A stretch of DNA of 40,975 bases from Lentisphaerota bacterium (GCA_012514035.1 JAAZBB010000024.1:1-40975), one strand, 5' to 3'. Positions 26,193 through 34,536 are shown, counted from the first letter of the stretch. Numbers and translations are program-made. The notes: generated from the letters alone by a model not told the origin.

Positions 26193-26639
26193 TCAACTGG
26201 GCTCCACCAGGAACATGGGTTGGCCGTACTGAACAGCCGTGGCGTTTTCAACCAGGATTTTCTTGATCACGCCGCTGGTTTCCGCCTTGATTTCGTTCAT
26301 CACTTTCATGGCCTCGATGATGCATACCACGCTGTCCTTGGTCACCCGCGTGCCGACCGCGACGAACGGATCCGCATCCGGTGCGCTCGCCCGGTAAAAC
26401 GTCCCCACCAAGGGCGACTGGATTGGAACCAAGTTCGCCTCTGCCGCCGAAACCGGCGCCGCCGGGGAACCGGCGCAAGGCTCTCCGGCCGGAACCGCAG
26501 CGGCGGGGGGAACCTGCACCGGGGCCGCCAGTTGGCCCCGTTTGAGAGTGAGCTTGAAATCCTCTTCCTCGATTGAAAATTCGCACAGATCGTGCTCGCG
26601 CATCAGTTCGATCACCTTGTTGATCCGGTCCATGTCCAT
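26193..26639 (-). CDS. accB: Biotin carboxyl carrier protein of acetyl-CoA carboxylase
   Basis: The 148-residue protein is the biotinylated carrier that shuttles carboxyl groups between AccC and the carboxyltransferase. It has a conserved N-terminal helix (I-N-K-V-I-E-L-M), a Pro/Ala-rich linker (about 38-66), and a lipoyl-type domain with the biotinylation motif E-A-M-K112-V-M-N and P-L-V-G-T-F-Y. The ATG at 26639 follows GAAGGAG at nine bases' distance and gives the family N-terminus; a second ATG two codons on (26633) is also possible. It leads an accB-accC unit whose transcript may continue into the genes beyond. Confidence 0.97.
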   Translation of the reverse strand: MDMDRINKVIELMREHDLCEFSIEEEDFKLTLKRGQLAAPVQVPPAAAVPAGEPCAGSPAAPVSAAEANLVPIQSPLVGTFYRASAPDADPFVAVGTRVTKDSVVCIIEAMKVMNEIKAETSGVIKKILVENATAVQYGQPMFLVEPS

Positions 26640-26684
26640 GTTCGGGCACTCCTTCACGGGCCTGCTTCGGCCACAATCTGGCCA

Positions 26685-26713
26685 AGTAAAACATTCTACC
26701 CGCCGCTTGGCAA
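26685..26713 (-). promoter_or_regulatory. Promoter candidate of accBC with adjacent inverted repeat
   Basis: On the minus strand TTGCCA (26708-26713) and TTTACT (26685-26690) are 17 bases apart, matching sigma-70 elements at 5/6 and 4/6 positions. Directly downstream lies a short inverted repeat GGCCA-CAATC-TGGCC (26669-26683), a possible operator. It is 46-74 bases from the accB start. Confidence 0.4.
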
Positions 26714-26792
26714 TCCACTCTTTATCTTTATGTACCGGATTTGCCCCGCCCCATGCAAACATCAAAACAGGTCAAATCATGGACCAGGCACA

Positions 26793-26890
26793 CTGCGATT
26801 GGGTTCACGAAATCAGCTTGTCGGCGGGAGGGCGATCCGGATGGGTTTGCCGTACACGCCATAGCCTCCCGCCCATGGCACCTGGAATCG
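26793..26890 (+). repeat. Structured intergenic element, copy 1
   Basis: This 98-bp stretch upstream of upp begins CTGCGATTGGGT and ends CCATGGCACCTGGAATCG. A diverged copy of nearly equal length follows upp (28002-28102), with similar ends and partial similarity between. Within this copy GGCGGGAGG (26823-26831) pairs perfectly with CCTCCCGCC (26865-26873). It may be a mobile palindromic element or a structured RNA. Confidence 0.55.
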
Positions 26891-27028
26891 TAGGGGGTGA
26901 ACCGGATCGCATGAACCAACCCCGGCTGTGGCGCGGCAAACGGCCTTGCCGTCTCTTTGGCCCCGGACCGTCGGGCACTCCCCGCGCACACACGCGGCGC
27001 AGCGCTATTTCATTGAGACCGATCGACC

Positions 27029-27084
27029 AAATTTGGAGTGCGGTGGGAGGCGAGGCGCGGCGAACGTCACGCCGCTTGGCGATT
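27029..27084 (+). repeat. REP-like palindromic element, forward copy
   Basis: It begins AAATTTGGAGTGCGGTGGG and ends with a segment CGCCGCTTGGCGATTC. The internal CGGCGAACG...CGCCG part can fold. A related sequence lies 55 bases downstream in the opposite orientation (27139-27190), sharing the TTTGGAGTG end and the GCTTnGGCG end. Confidence 0.5.
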
Positions 27085-27138
27085 CTTCAGTCGAACCGAA
27101 CAGCCCGGACGACGCGCCGCGCCATCATCCCTACCCAA

Positions 27139-27190
27139 ACCGCCAAAGCGAGACCGGCGCCAAGCGCCTTGTCCCCACACTCCAAAATCG
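27139..27190 (-). repeat. REP-like palindromic element, inverted copy
   Basis: Read on the minus strand it starts GATTTTGGAGTGTGGGGAC, contains the palindrome GGCGCTTGGCGCC, and ends TCTCGCTTTGGCGG. Together with the forward copy it forms an inverted pair in the upp upstream region. Confidence 0.5.
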
Positions 27191-27310
27191 CCAACCCGGG
27201 GAGACGACGGTTCGATTCCCTTCGATCGATGAAACGCAGATGCGCCCCGCACACGCGCGAGCCCCCCACCCTGAAAATACGCTTCAACCAAACACCCGGA
27301 AACTGATAAC

Positions 27311-27949
27311 ATGCACGGCATGGATTTAAGCGTCACCGTCCTGAAGCACCCCCTGATCGAGCATAAACTGTCGATCTTACGCAACCGCGATACCGACAAC
27401 AAACTGTTCCGCGCAACCCTCGAGGAATTATCTTATCTGCTCGTCTACGAAATCACCCGGGACCTGGCCCTCCGCCCCGTGCAGGTCGAGACGCCTCTGG
27501 CCCCGTGCCCCTGCCAGCAACTGGCCGAACAAGTGCTGCTGGTCCCGATCCTGCGGGCAGGTTTGGGCATGGTGGCAGGCATTCTGAACCTGATTCCCTC
27601 GGCCAAGGTGGGCCACATCGGCGTCTACCGCGACGAGACGACCCTGCAACCCGTCGAATACTACTGCAAACTGCCGCCCGACTGCGAAGCCATGCGGACG
27701 TTTGTGCTGGACCCCATGCTGGCCACCGGCGGTTCCCTGATCCACGCCATCGCACGCCTCAAACAACGGGGCTTGCACCGGATCATGGTGGTTTCCATCA
27801 TCGCCGCACCCGAAGGCCTCTCCGCTCTGCAAACCGCCCATCCCGATGTCAAGATCTTCACCGCAATGCTGGATGAACGGCTGAATGACGATGGCTATAT
27901 CCTGCCCGGCCTGGGCGATTGCGGCGACCGGCTGTTCGGCACCCTGTGA
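27311..27949 (+). CDS. upp: Uracil phosphoribosyltransferase
   Basis: Upp converts uracil and PRPP to UMP in pyrimidine salvage. The 212-residue protein matches the family length and shows the usual H-P-L-I-E-H-K-L-S-I-L-R and R-A-T-L-E-E-L-S-Y-L-L near the N-terminus. It also has V-P-I-L-R-A-G-L-G-M, the PRPP loop L-D-P-M-L-A-T-G-G-S (133-142) and the uracil-binding end L-P-G-L-G-D-C-G-D-R-L-F-G-T. An ATG three codons downstream (27320) is an equally plausible start. No good ribosome-binding site precedes either. It is flanked by two copies of a structured repeat. Confidence 0.97.
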   Translation: MHGMDLSVTVLKHPLIEHKLSILRNRDTDNKLFRATLEELSYLLVYEITRDLALRPVQVETPLAPCPCQQLAEQVLLVPILRAGLGMVAGILNLIPSAKVGHIGVYRDETTLQPVEYYCKLPPDCEAMRTFVLDPMLATGGSLIHAIARLKQRGLHRIMVVSIIAAPEGLSALQTAHPDVKIFTAMLDERLNDDGYILPGLGDCGDRLFGTL

Positions 27950-28001
27950 TTTCTGCGCTCCGGCAACTCAGCTCCCCGCCCTACGCCGAATGGCGGCGCA
28001 T

Positions 28002-28102
28002 CTGCGATTGGGTGCCCAGAATCTGCCTGAAGGCCGGACGAGGAACCGGAATCGTATGGTGGTCACGCTTTCGCCTGCTCTTGGCCATGGCACCCTGAAT
28101 TG
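28002..28102 (+). repeat. Structured intergenic element, copy 2
   Basis: A 101-bp direct copy of the element at 26793-26890: it begins with the same 12 bases CTGCGATTGGGT and ends CCATGGCACCCTGAATTG. The potential stem here is GGCC-GGACGAGG against CCTGCTCTT-GGCC, less regular than in copy 1 but at the same relative positions. No coding frame crosses it convincingly. Confidence 0.5.
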
Positions 28103-28155
28103 AGGAGAGGGGTCCCCGATCGCCACTGCCCGCTCGAATCTCCCGATTTTAGACA

Positions 28156-28190
28156 TGTCATTGACATTTCCGGACACGGAGTCCTATTGT
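28156..28190 (+). promoter_or_regulatory. Promoter with palindrome over the -35 box
   Basis: TTGACA (28161-28166), an 18-base spacer and TATTGT (28185-28190) form a good sigma-70 promoter 37 bases upstream of the HTH-EIIA gene. The -35 box is part of a perfect palindrome TGTCA-T-TGACA (28156-28166), overlapping a TTTTAGACATG site (28147-28157). The HTH domain of the gene itself makes autoregulation plausible. Confidence 0.55.
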
Positions 28191-28226
28191 TCCAGATAAC
28201 AGGCAGGATCGCAGGAGGAGCGGCCA

Positions 28227-28904
28227 ATGCAAATGACAGTCAAAGACGCAGCCAAGGCGCTGAATGTGGCCGACAAGACGGTCTATCGCTGGATCCAAAG
28301 CGGCGGACTGCCCGCCTACCGGGTGGCCGGTCAATATCGCATCAACCGAGCGATGCTGTTCGACTGGGCCAGTTCCAAGCGCATCAATTTCTCCATGGAA
28401 GACCAGTTGAAGGAAGCCGCCAAGATGCGGTTGCCCACGCTGGCGGAAGCCCTGCAGGATGGCGGCATCCATTATCGCGTCGCCGGCGCCACGAAACCCG
28501 ACCTTCTGAAGGCGGTGGTGGGCCTGTTGCGCCTGCCGGATACCGTGAACCGGGAGGTGCTGTTGCAGGCTCTGCTGGCGCGGGAGCAGCTGCAATCCAC
28601 CGGGGTGGGTGATGGTGTTGCCCTGCCCCATGTGCGCAATCCCGCCGTTGTGGAAATTGGCACCCCGATGGTCTGCCTCTGCTTCCTTGAAGCCCCAGTC
28701 GAGTATGGCGCCTTGGACGGCAAGCCGGTCAAAGTGCTCTTCACCCCCCTCTCCCCCAACGTCCGCGTCCACCTGCACCTGTTGTCGCGAATATCCTTCG
28801 CCGTGCGCGACTCCAAGTTCAAATCGCTGCTGGCCGCCGAAGGCCGGCGCGACGAAATCCTCGACGCCGCCCGGGCCTTGGAGCCGGAACCGCCCCCGGA
28901 CTGA
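28227..28904 (+). CDS. HTH (excisionase-type)-PTS EIIA domain fusion regulator
   Basis: The 225-residue protein joins an N-terminal MerR/excisionase-like helix-turn-helix (about 1-55: V-K-D-A-A-K-A-L-N-V-A-D-K-T-V-Y-R-W-I) to a PtsN/fructose-type PTS EIIA domain (about 68-218). The EIIA active-site His is H135 in V-A-L-P-H-V-R, and the preceding R-E-x-x-x-S-T-G-V-G-x-G-V-A pattern is complete, so it could be phosphorylated by HPr or NPr. It probably couples PTS phosphorylation state to DNA binding; the targets are unknown. AGGAGGAG six bases before the ATG is the strongest ribosome-binding site in the window. It has its own promoter and terminator and so is monocistronic. No other PTS gene is present here. 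Confidence 0.85.
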   Translation: MQMTVKDAAKALNVADKTVYRWIQSGGLPAYRVAGQYRINRAMLFDWASSKRINFSMEDQLKEAAKMRLPTLAEALQDGGIHYRVAGATKPDLLKAVVGLLRLPDTVNREVLLQALLAREQLQSTGVGDGVALPHVRNPAVVEIGTPMVCLCFLEAPVEYGALDGKPVKVLFTPLSPNVRVHLHLLSRISFAVRDSKFKSLLAAEGRRDEILDAARALEPEPPPD

Positions 28905-28926
28905 TGTTCCGCCCCCCTGCCATGAC

Positions 28927-28955
28927 AAAGGGCTCCGTTGCCGGAGCCCTTTTTC
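28927..28955 (+). terminator. Intrinsic terminator of the HTH-EIIA gene
   Basis: AGGGCTCCG (28929-28937), a TTGC loop and CGGAGCCCT (28942-28950) form a perfect 9-bp stem followed by TTTTC, extended by flanking A-T pairs. It sits between the convergent HTH-EIIA and amylase genes and can act on the plus strand; the T run on the minus strand is only three. Confidence 0.9.
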
Positions 28956-28971
28956 ATTGGTTCATGTCCGC

Positions 28972-31900
28972 TTACTTGCCAATGCGGGCAAAAGGAACGG
29001 AGAACGAATCCGCGTCAACCCACTCCAAGGACGAGTTGTCGCCGGCGACGCCTTGGGTATTCAAGGTGGCCGGATCGTTTGGGATGGTATCCATCGATGA
29101 CAGCGAACCGCCGCCGACCATGATGCCGATGCCGGTGCTTTCCAACTGGGTCTTGGTGATCCCGAGGGCGTTGAACGGAATTTTGAACTCGTAGAAGCTG
29201 TCCCGGGCGGTGCTGTGGCCTTCGGACAGGAAGTTCCGGTTGGGGGCGTCCGCGGCGTTCCGGTTGTCGGCATCGCCAACGCCCCAGAGTTCGGAACCGC
29301 CCGCAAACAGGTCTCCCTTGCCTTTGGTGATTCCCCAACTGTCGAAGGTTTTATAGTCATCGGTGGTGGCGCCGCCCTCCGGCACGGTGTAGGTGCCGCC
29401 CACCGCCCGGCCCATATAGGCCGAGTAGAAGTTGCCATTCATGTAGAGTTGCATGTCCGGGGTATTGGCGCCGGCCCAGGTGTTGCTCTTCGCCCACATG
29501 TCGCTGGAACTGCCGCCTGACTTGGTATCCAGCACAGCCCAAAGCAAAAGCCCTTGGTTGTTCGAGATCTTGCCGCCGCCCGCGCTGCCGGCATTGGCCG
29601 AATCGATGATATCGGTGACATCCACCAGTTGCCAGGCAATGTAGAGGTTGTTGTCATCCCAGCACGCCCACAGGTGGGTCAGGTCGATCGGCGCCTCATG
29701 CATAGTCCAGTTTTCGCCGAGACTGCGCGGATCGTCGTTGGCCATGTCGAGGGCAACGAGCATGTTGGTCGTCCACTCGCCGCTGGTGTTGGCGCCGTCG
29801 ATGGTGATGCCGGCCGAGCGATACTGTCCCTTGGTCGGATTGGTCGAATAGGGCTTGTCGCCGCCAGGCTCGCCGTTCCCGCCGCCGCCGTCGCCGATCG
29901 TGATGGTGTAGTCCTGGCCGCCGTTGTTGTCCCACACTTCATTGCCCATGGAATCTTTCATCATGATCGTGAACTGGATCACGGTGCCGTCGGGCTGGAT
30001 GCCCATGTCCGCGCTCCACCAATCGCCATTGACCCAGTCCGGGTTGAAGCTCATGGGAATCAGCGGCCAATCGCCTTCGCAGGGGGGATTGACGCAGGCG
30101 ACGATGTACGCCTCCGCGGTCGAGCCCTCGGGAAAACCGGCCGAATTGATGTAGACCTGGTTGTTTTCGGGATTGACCCAGAAATGGGTGCCGCTGACAT
30201 TGGTCAGGACAATCCCGGTTCCTTCGCTGCGCCGGGTATAGGTGTAGGACGCGGTGTCGGTCACGCCGGTCGCGGTGGCCCCGTACAGTTCCAAGGTGGC
30301 GGATTCCCCTACCGCCAGTCCGGAACCGACCTGGATCCGGGTGCCGTTGGTATAACCCGCGGCCGGACTCGAACCCAGCGTGTAGGTCGAGGTGATGACG
30401 TTGACTCCGCTGACGAACAGCGTGACCTCCAACCCGGCGGGATTGGTGAAGGTCGTTGCGCCGGGGCTGGCCACGACATTCACGGATTCGGATGGCGGCG
30501 GGGTGCCGCCGCCGAGAAACCGCACGCGATAGAAGCCCTGCGTGGCGATGCCGAAGTTCATGATCTGGCCTACTTCCGCGCCTTCCAGATCGCTGAAGGG
30601 CTCGTTCATGTCCGCCGTGTGCTGCAGCATGTACTGCCGGCCGCCGGCGGGAGCGCCGAAGGTGAACCGGTTGGACGAGACCAGTTCCATCAGCATCGGC
30701 GGGGTTGCCAGATCGGCCGGATCGAGATCCATGCGATAGCACGCGCCATAGATATAGCCGTTGGGAGCGGTTTGGCTGGCCAGATTGGTGGTCAGCGGAT
30801 CCAGGCCGTACCGGTTGCACCAGGAATCCGGAATGCCGTCGCCGTTGCTGTCGATGATTTCCTCTTCCCGGGTGATGGTCACGAATGCACTCAGGGTTTC
30901 CGACGCGCCGCCTTCCCCGGTGATGGCCAGGTTGTCCACATACATCTGGCGCTTGTCGTGGTCCTCTTCCAGTTCGGGGACGGTAGAACCGTTGAAGTAG
31001 AACTTGATGCGGTTGGGCGCGCCGGCCGGCACCGTCAAGGTCTGGTTGTAGGATTCCGAACCGTCGCGGCCGACGCCCCACACGCGGATGCTGCCGGAGG
31101 CCACGTATTCGAAATTCAGCGTCATGGCCTGGGTGCCGTAGTTGGTGAACATGGTCCCGCCCGTGATATTGATCACCTGGCTGTTGCCCATGTTGATATA
31201 GACCAGTTCGGTCTCGGCCGCGAGCAGGCTGAAACCGCGATACGAACCCTCGGCATCACTGTCCCAATTCACGCCCCAGTCGAAGCTGAAGACGGACCCG
31301 ACCGGCATCGGACTGCTGAAATCGCGCAGGACTTCGGCGTTGGCGCCCACTCCCGCCGGGTTGGCATAGAATCCGAAGGCATTCTCTCCAAAACCTGTGA
31401 TGCCCGCGGCGGATGCCGGACCGATGAACACGCCGGCCCAGGAGTTGGTGCCATCCTGATTGTGGTTGAAGTCCCACGCCCCGAAGCCGGTGCCTGCGTT
31501 GGAGCCCTCGGTCCAGCCGGCGCCGTAGTTGCCGGCATTGTCTTCCGCGATGGTGCCCGCGGTAGTTTCACCAGAGACCGTAATGCGGTTTGTGCCGACG
31601 TCGAGGGCGACATCCTCGATGCTCCACGGGCTCGCGGCCGCGATCTGGCCGGAAGCGCCGGTCAGCGCGTTGGTCCAGCGCAGCATGCCGGTGGTGATGG
31701 CTTCCGCGGTGCCCTGCAGGGCATAGGATGCGACGCTATTCGGAACCGTGATGTTGCCGGGCGGATTCGTGATCATCAGGCCGCTGCCCGCCTGGCCGAC
31801 GTAGGCAAAAAAGTCCTGGCCGCCATTGTTGTCCCAGCTTTCATCCGTCGTGCCGATCTTGGCCACGACCGCAAAGCGCAGCGTGGTGCCGTCGGCATAC

Positions 31901-34536
31901 GGCCCCATTTCTACCTGCCAGATGTCGTTATCGGGCGTACCGCCCACCTTGGAGTAGGCCTTTTCCAGCCAGGTGGCGCCATCCACGGTATACGCCAGCA
32001 CGACCTCGTCCACCACGCCCGTGGGCCAGGTCTCGCTGGTGATCTGGATGATCGAGGAGGAGGTGATCTCTCCGTTGGCCGGCTGGAAGCGGGTATCGCC
32101 GACCCAGAGATCGGCGGTGCCGCCGGCCCGGATAGTGACCTGGAAGTTCAAGCCGCCGTTGTTGTTGGTAACGGCCGTGGTATCATTGCTGGCCACGACG
32201 TAATACTTCACCACGGTGCCGGCCGCGAAGCGCCCCAGGTTGGCGCCGTACCAGGCGCCGTTTTCGGAGCCCCAGTCGGCATGAACCGGCATGGGGAGCG
32301 AAACCCAGGTGGTGCTGTTGCTGCTGAAGTACACGGCGACGCCCGTCACGACACCGGCCGGACCGGCCTCGGTATCGACATAGAGATCGGCGCCCTCGTT
32401 GGCCTCGCCGTCCAACGGATAATTCTTGGTGTTCAGGACCCAGAGTTCAGTTCCGTCGCCTTCGCCAACGGTCACCGAATAGTCCTGGCCGCCGTTGTTG
32501 TCCCAGGCCTTGTTGTCCTCCGCGTCGGCGACTTCGATGTAGTACTTGATGACGGTGCCGGCGGCGAAGGTGCCGAGGTTGGCGTTGTACCAGGCCCCGC
32601 CCTGGCTGGTCCATTCCGTGTTCACCTCCATGACCTTGGTCGTCCAGGTGGTGCCGCCATCGGCGCTGTAGCCGACCTTGACGCTGGCCACATCCTCCGC
32701 GGGGCCGGCTTCGGTATTGACCCAGACGGGGGTGGCGGGGGTGACGTTGCCCGCCTCCGGCCAGTTGTGCGTGCCGCGCACCCACAGGTCGGAGGGCGCC
32801 TCGCCGGCCACGAAGATCTTGGTCTGCTTGCCGGACAGGGTGAACGAAATCCGGCCCCCGCTGACGGTGACCTTCTCGCTGGTGTTGAGGGTATTGAAGA
32901 ATTCGGTGCCATCGGGTTTGCCGACCTCCGGATTGAGGGAGACATCGCCATCGGCGGTATTCAGCGCCACCAGGGCTTCTTCCTGATCCAGCACGCGGCT
33001 GAATGCATAGGCGCCGGCTCCGCCGCTTGACCACCGCTCGGTGAAGGACCCCCGCCGCAGGCTGGCGTGGTTGGCGCGCGCCCGGTTGAGGGCGGCAATG
33101 TGCTGGTAGAGGGGCGCATCCGTCGCGGCGAGCTTGTTGCCCTGGGCGGGCCCGGGCTGGAAGCCCTTGTCGAACATGCATTCGCGCTGCCAGTCGCCGT
33201 CGTCGGGGTTGTCCTCGGTCTTGTTCGATCCATTCCAGTGCCCGCCCTGGTCGAAGGCATGTTCCGTGCCGTAGAACAGGCAGGGCACCGGCGTCGCCAG
33301 GTAGAGGAAGCTCAGGGCGGGTTTCAGTTTCCACACGTCGTTGGCGGTGTCGCCGCCGTTCATGAGGGCGATGCGGTTGAGGTCGTGGTTGTCGATGAAG
33401 GCCACGAGCCGGTTCGCGCCCTCGCCGTACTGGCCCTTGTTGTTCAACTGCTGGGTCAACTGGCCGGAACCCTGGCCGTCCACGAACACGTTCTTGATGT
33501 TCTGGCTCAGGGGGAAGAAGAGCGCCGAGTTGAACGAGTAGCCCGCGTCCTTGCAGAAGCTGGCCAGCGCGCCGTTGTCGTAGGAGAAATATTCGCCGAA
33601 GATGATGAAATCGTTTTTGCCGCGGGTGGCTGCATGCTTGCGCATGTCGTCGGCCCACTTCTTGATCCAGTTGTATTCGACGTGCTTGATGGCATCCACG
33701 CGGAAGCCATCGCAGTCCGTCGCGTCGATCAGGTTCTTGAAGGCCTGGTCCAGCCAGCCCTGCACCTGGCTGTTCTCGGTCTTGAGGTCGTCCGTGCCCT
33801 TGAACTGGCCCAGGAGGTTTTCGGGCGAGCAATCCCAGCAGGTGATCGTGCCGTTGTTATGGAAGTAGTCCAGGCTGTCGAACGGCGCGGCATGCTTGTT
33901 GCCATCGTTCCACCAGCCGAAGGTGCTGTTGCCGCCGCCAAAATACTGCTTGTCGTCCTGCTGGTTGTTGCCCCACAGCCCGTTCTTGTCGCACATGTGG
34001 TTGGGCACCACGTCGAGGATGACATAGATGCCGCGGGCGTGGCAGGCGTCAATCAACTCCTTGAGCTCCGCAAACGTGCCCATGGCCGGATCGCACTTGA
34101 AGAAATCCTCCGGATGATACTGGTGATACGGCGTGTAGTTGGTGTCCTTGCCCTGGTCGTTCATCTGGACGCCGGACATCCAGATGGCGCGCACGCCCAT
34201 GCCGGACAGATAGTCGAGGTTGTTCTTCAGGCCCTTCCAGTCGCCGCCGTGGTGGAAGTTGCGGTTGTAGGGAAAGTTCTTCCCTTCGGTTTTCCACGCC
34301 GGCTTGTAGGAGGCCAATTGGTCGATGGAATCCGCGAAGCGGTCCGTGAAGAGCTGATAGATGTTGATATCGCGCCAATCGGCCGGGCTGGGGGTATAGG
34401 CGAAGGAAGGATTCTCCACGATCCTCGACCGCAAGCCATAGGTCGCATCGTTCGCACTGTACGGGAACTGCCCCCGCGCCAGCGTTGCCATCATCGTTGC
34501 ACACACCAACCACAGAATCGGTTTCACGGCTTTCAT
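28972..34536 (-). CDS. Giant secreted GH13 alpha-amylase with repeated binding modules
   Basis: The 1854-residue protein starts with a signal peptide (cleavage probably near A-R-G-Q). A GH13 catalytic domain (about 50-470) has the three catalytic residues D281 (F-R-V-D-A), E315 (F-G-E-Y-F) and D385 (D-N-H-D), so it should hydrolyse alpha-glucans. Three consecutive modules of about 110 residues follow (about 582-920), resembling starch-binding CBM25/26-type domains and ending in W-D-N-N-G-G-Q-D or its variants; a fourth lies at about 1442-1550. Between are a jelly-roll-like region, a calcium-type repeat D-S-N-G-D-G-I-P-D-S-W (near 1229) and beta-sandwich parts. The end (about 1560-1854) resembles a CBM9/DOMON-type domain (I-D-G, W-D-D-N-N-L-Y-I-A-W). 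GAGGAG precedes the ATG by five bases. No anchoring motif is seen. Confidence 0.9.
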   Translation of the reverse strand: MKAVKPILWLVCATMMATLARGQFPYSANDATYGLRSRIVENPSFAYTPSPADWRDINIYQLFTDRFADSIDQLASYKPAWKTEGKNFPYNRNFHHGGDWKGLKNNLDYLSGMGVRAIWMSGVQMNDQGKDTNYTPYHQYHPEDFFKCDPAMGTFAELKELIDACHARGIYVILDVVPNHMCDKNGLWGNNQQDDKQYFGGGNSTFGWWNDGNKHAAPFDSLDYFHNNGTITCWDCSPENLLGQFKGTDDLKTENSQVQGWLDQAFKNLIDATDCDGFRVDAIKHVEYNWIKKWADDMRKHAATRGKNDFIIFGEYFSYDNGALASFCKDAGYSFNSALFFPLSQNIKNVFVDGQGSGQLTQQLNNKGQYGEGANRLVAFIDNHDLNRIALMNGGDTANDVWKLKPALSFLYLATPVPCLFYGTEHAFDQGGHWNGSNKTEDNPDDGDWQRECMFDKGFQPGPAQGNKLAATDAPLYQHIAALNRARANHASLRRGSFTERWSSGGAGAYAFSRVLDQEEALVALNTADGDVSLNPEVGKPDGTEFFNTLNTSEKVTVSGGRISFTLSGKQTKIFVAGEAPSDLWVRGTHNWPEAGNVTPATPVWVNTEAGPAEDVASVKVGYSADGGTTWTTKVMEVNTEWTSQGGAWYNANLGTFAAGTVIKYYIEVADAEDNKAWDNNGGQDYSVTVGEGDGTELWVLNTKNYPLDGEANEGADLYVDTEAGPAGVVTGVAVYFSSNSTTWVSLPMPVHADWGSENGAWYGANLGRFAAGTVVKYYVVASNDTTAVTNNNGGLNFQVTIRAGGTADLWVGDTRFQPANGEITSSSIIQITSETWPTGVVDEVVLAYTVDGATWLEKAYSKVGGTPDNDIWQVEMGPYADGTTLRFAVVAKIGTTDESWDNNGGQDFFAYVGQAGSGLMITNPPGNITVPNSVASYALQGTAEAITTGMLRWTNALTGASGQIAAASPWSIEDVALDVGTNRITVSGETTAGTIAEDNAGNYGAGWTEGSNAGTGFGAWDFNHNQDGTNSWAGVFIGPASAAGITGFGENAFGFYANPAGVGANAEVLRDFSSPMPVGSVFSFDWGVNWDSDAEGSYRGFSLLAAETELVYINMGNSQVINITGGTMFTNYGTQAMTLNFEYVASGSIRVWGVGRDGSESYNQTLTVPAGAPNRIKFYFNGSTVPELEEDHDKRQMYVDNLAITGEGGASETLSAFVTITREEEIIDSNGDGIPDSWCNRYGLDPLTTNLASQTAPNGYIYGACYRMDLDPADLATPPMLMELVSSNRFTFGAPAGGRQYMLQHTADMNEPFSDLEGAEVGQIMNFGIATQGFYRVRFLGGGTPPPSESVNVVASPGATTFTNPAGLEVTLFVSGVNVITSTYTLGSSPAAGYTNGTRIQVGSGLAVGESATLELYGATATGVTDTASYTYTRRSEGTGIVLTNVSGTHFWVNPENNQVYINSAGFPEGSTAEAYIVACVNPPCEGDWPLIPMSFNPDWVNGDWWSADMGIQPDGTVIQFTIMMKDSMGNEVWDNNGGQDYTITIGDGGGGNGEPGGDKPYSTNPTKGQYRSAGITIDGANTSGEWTTNMLVALDMANDDPRSLGENWTMHEAPIDLTHLWACWDDNNLYIAWQLVDVTDIIDSANAGSAGGGKISNNQGLLLWAVLDTKSGGSSSDMWAKSNTWAGANTPDMQLYMNGNFYSAYMGRAVGGTYTVPEGGATTDDYKTFDSWGITKGKGDLFAGGSELWGVGDADNRNAADAPNRNFLSEGHSTARDSFYEFKIPFNALGITKTQLESTGIGIMVGGGSLSSMDTIPNDPATLNTQGVAGDNSSLEWVDADSFSVPFARIGK

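Larger units (their letters stand above)
26714..27310. other. Non-coding spacer between accB and upp
   Basis: Apart from the repeat elements listed separately, I see no gene here. Several short open frames on both strands lack coding character and ribosome-binding sites. The motif GGTTCGATTCCC near 27209 resembles a tRNA T loop, but its flanks do not pair. No clear promoter for upp is visible. Confidence 0.5.

Noticed and set aside
27206-27222. GGTTCGATTCCC resembling a tRNA T arm
   Set aside because: The flanking bases do not form the T stem and no acceptor or anticodon arm can be built around it.
26928-27329. Open frames upstream of upp on both strands
   Set aside because: They cross the repeat elements, lack ribosome-binding sites and show no coding pattern.
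29554-33030. Open frame of about 1158 codons on the plus strand, antisense to the amylase gene
   Set aside because: It follows from the GC-rich codon usage of the amylase gene; the protein is compositionally odd, with no recognisable domains or ribosome-binding site.
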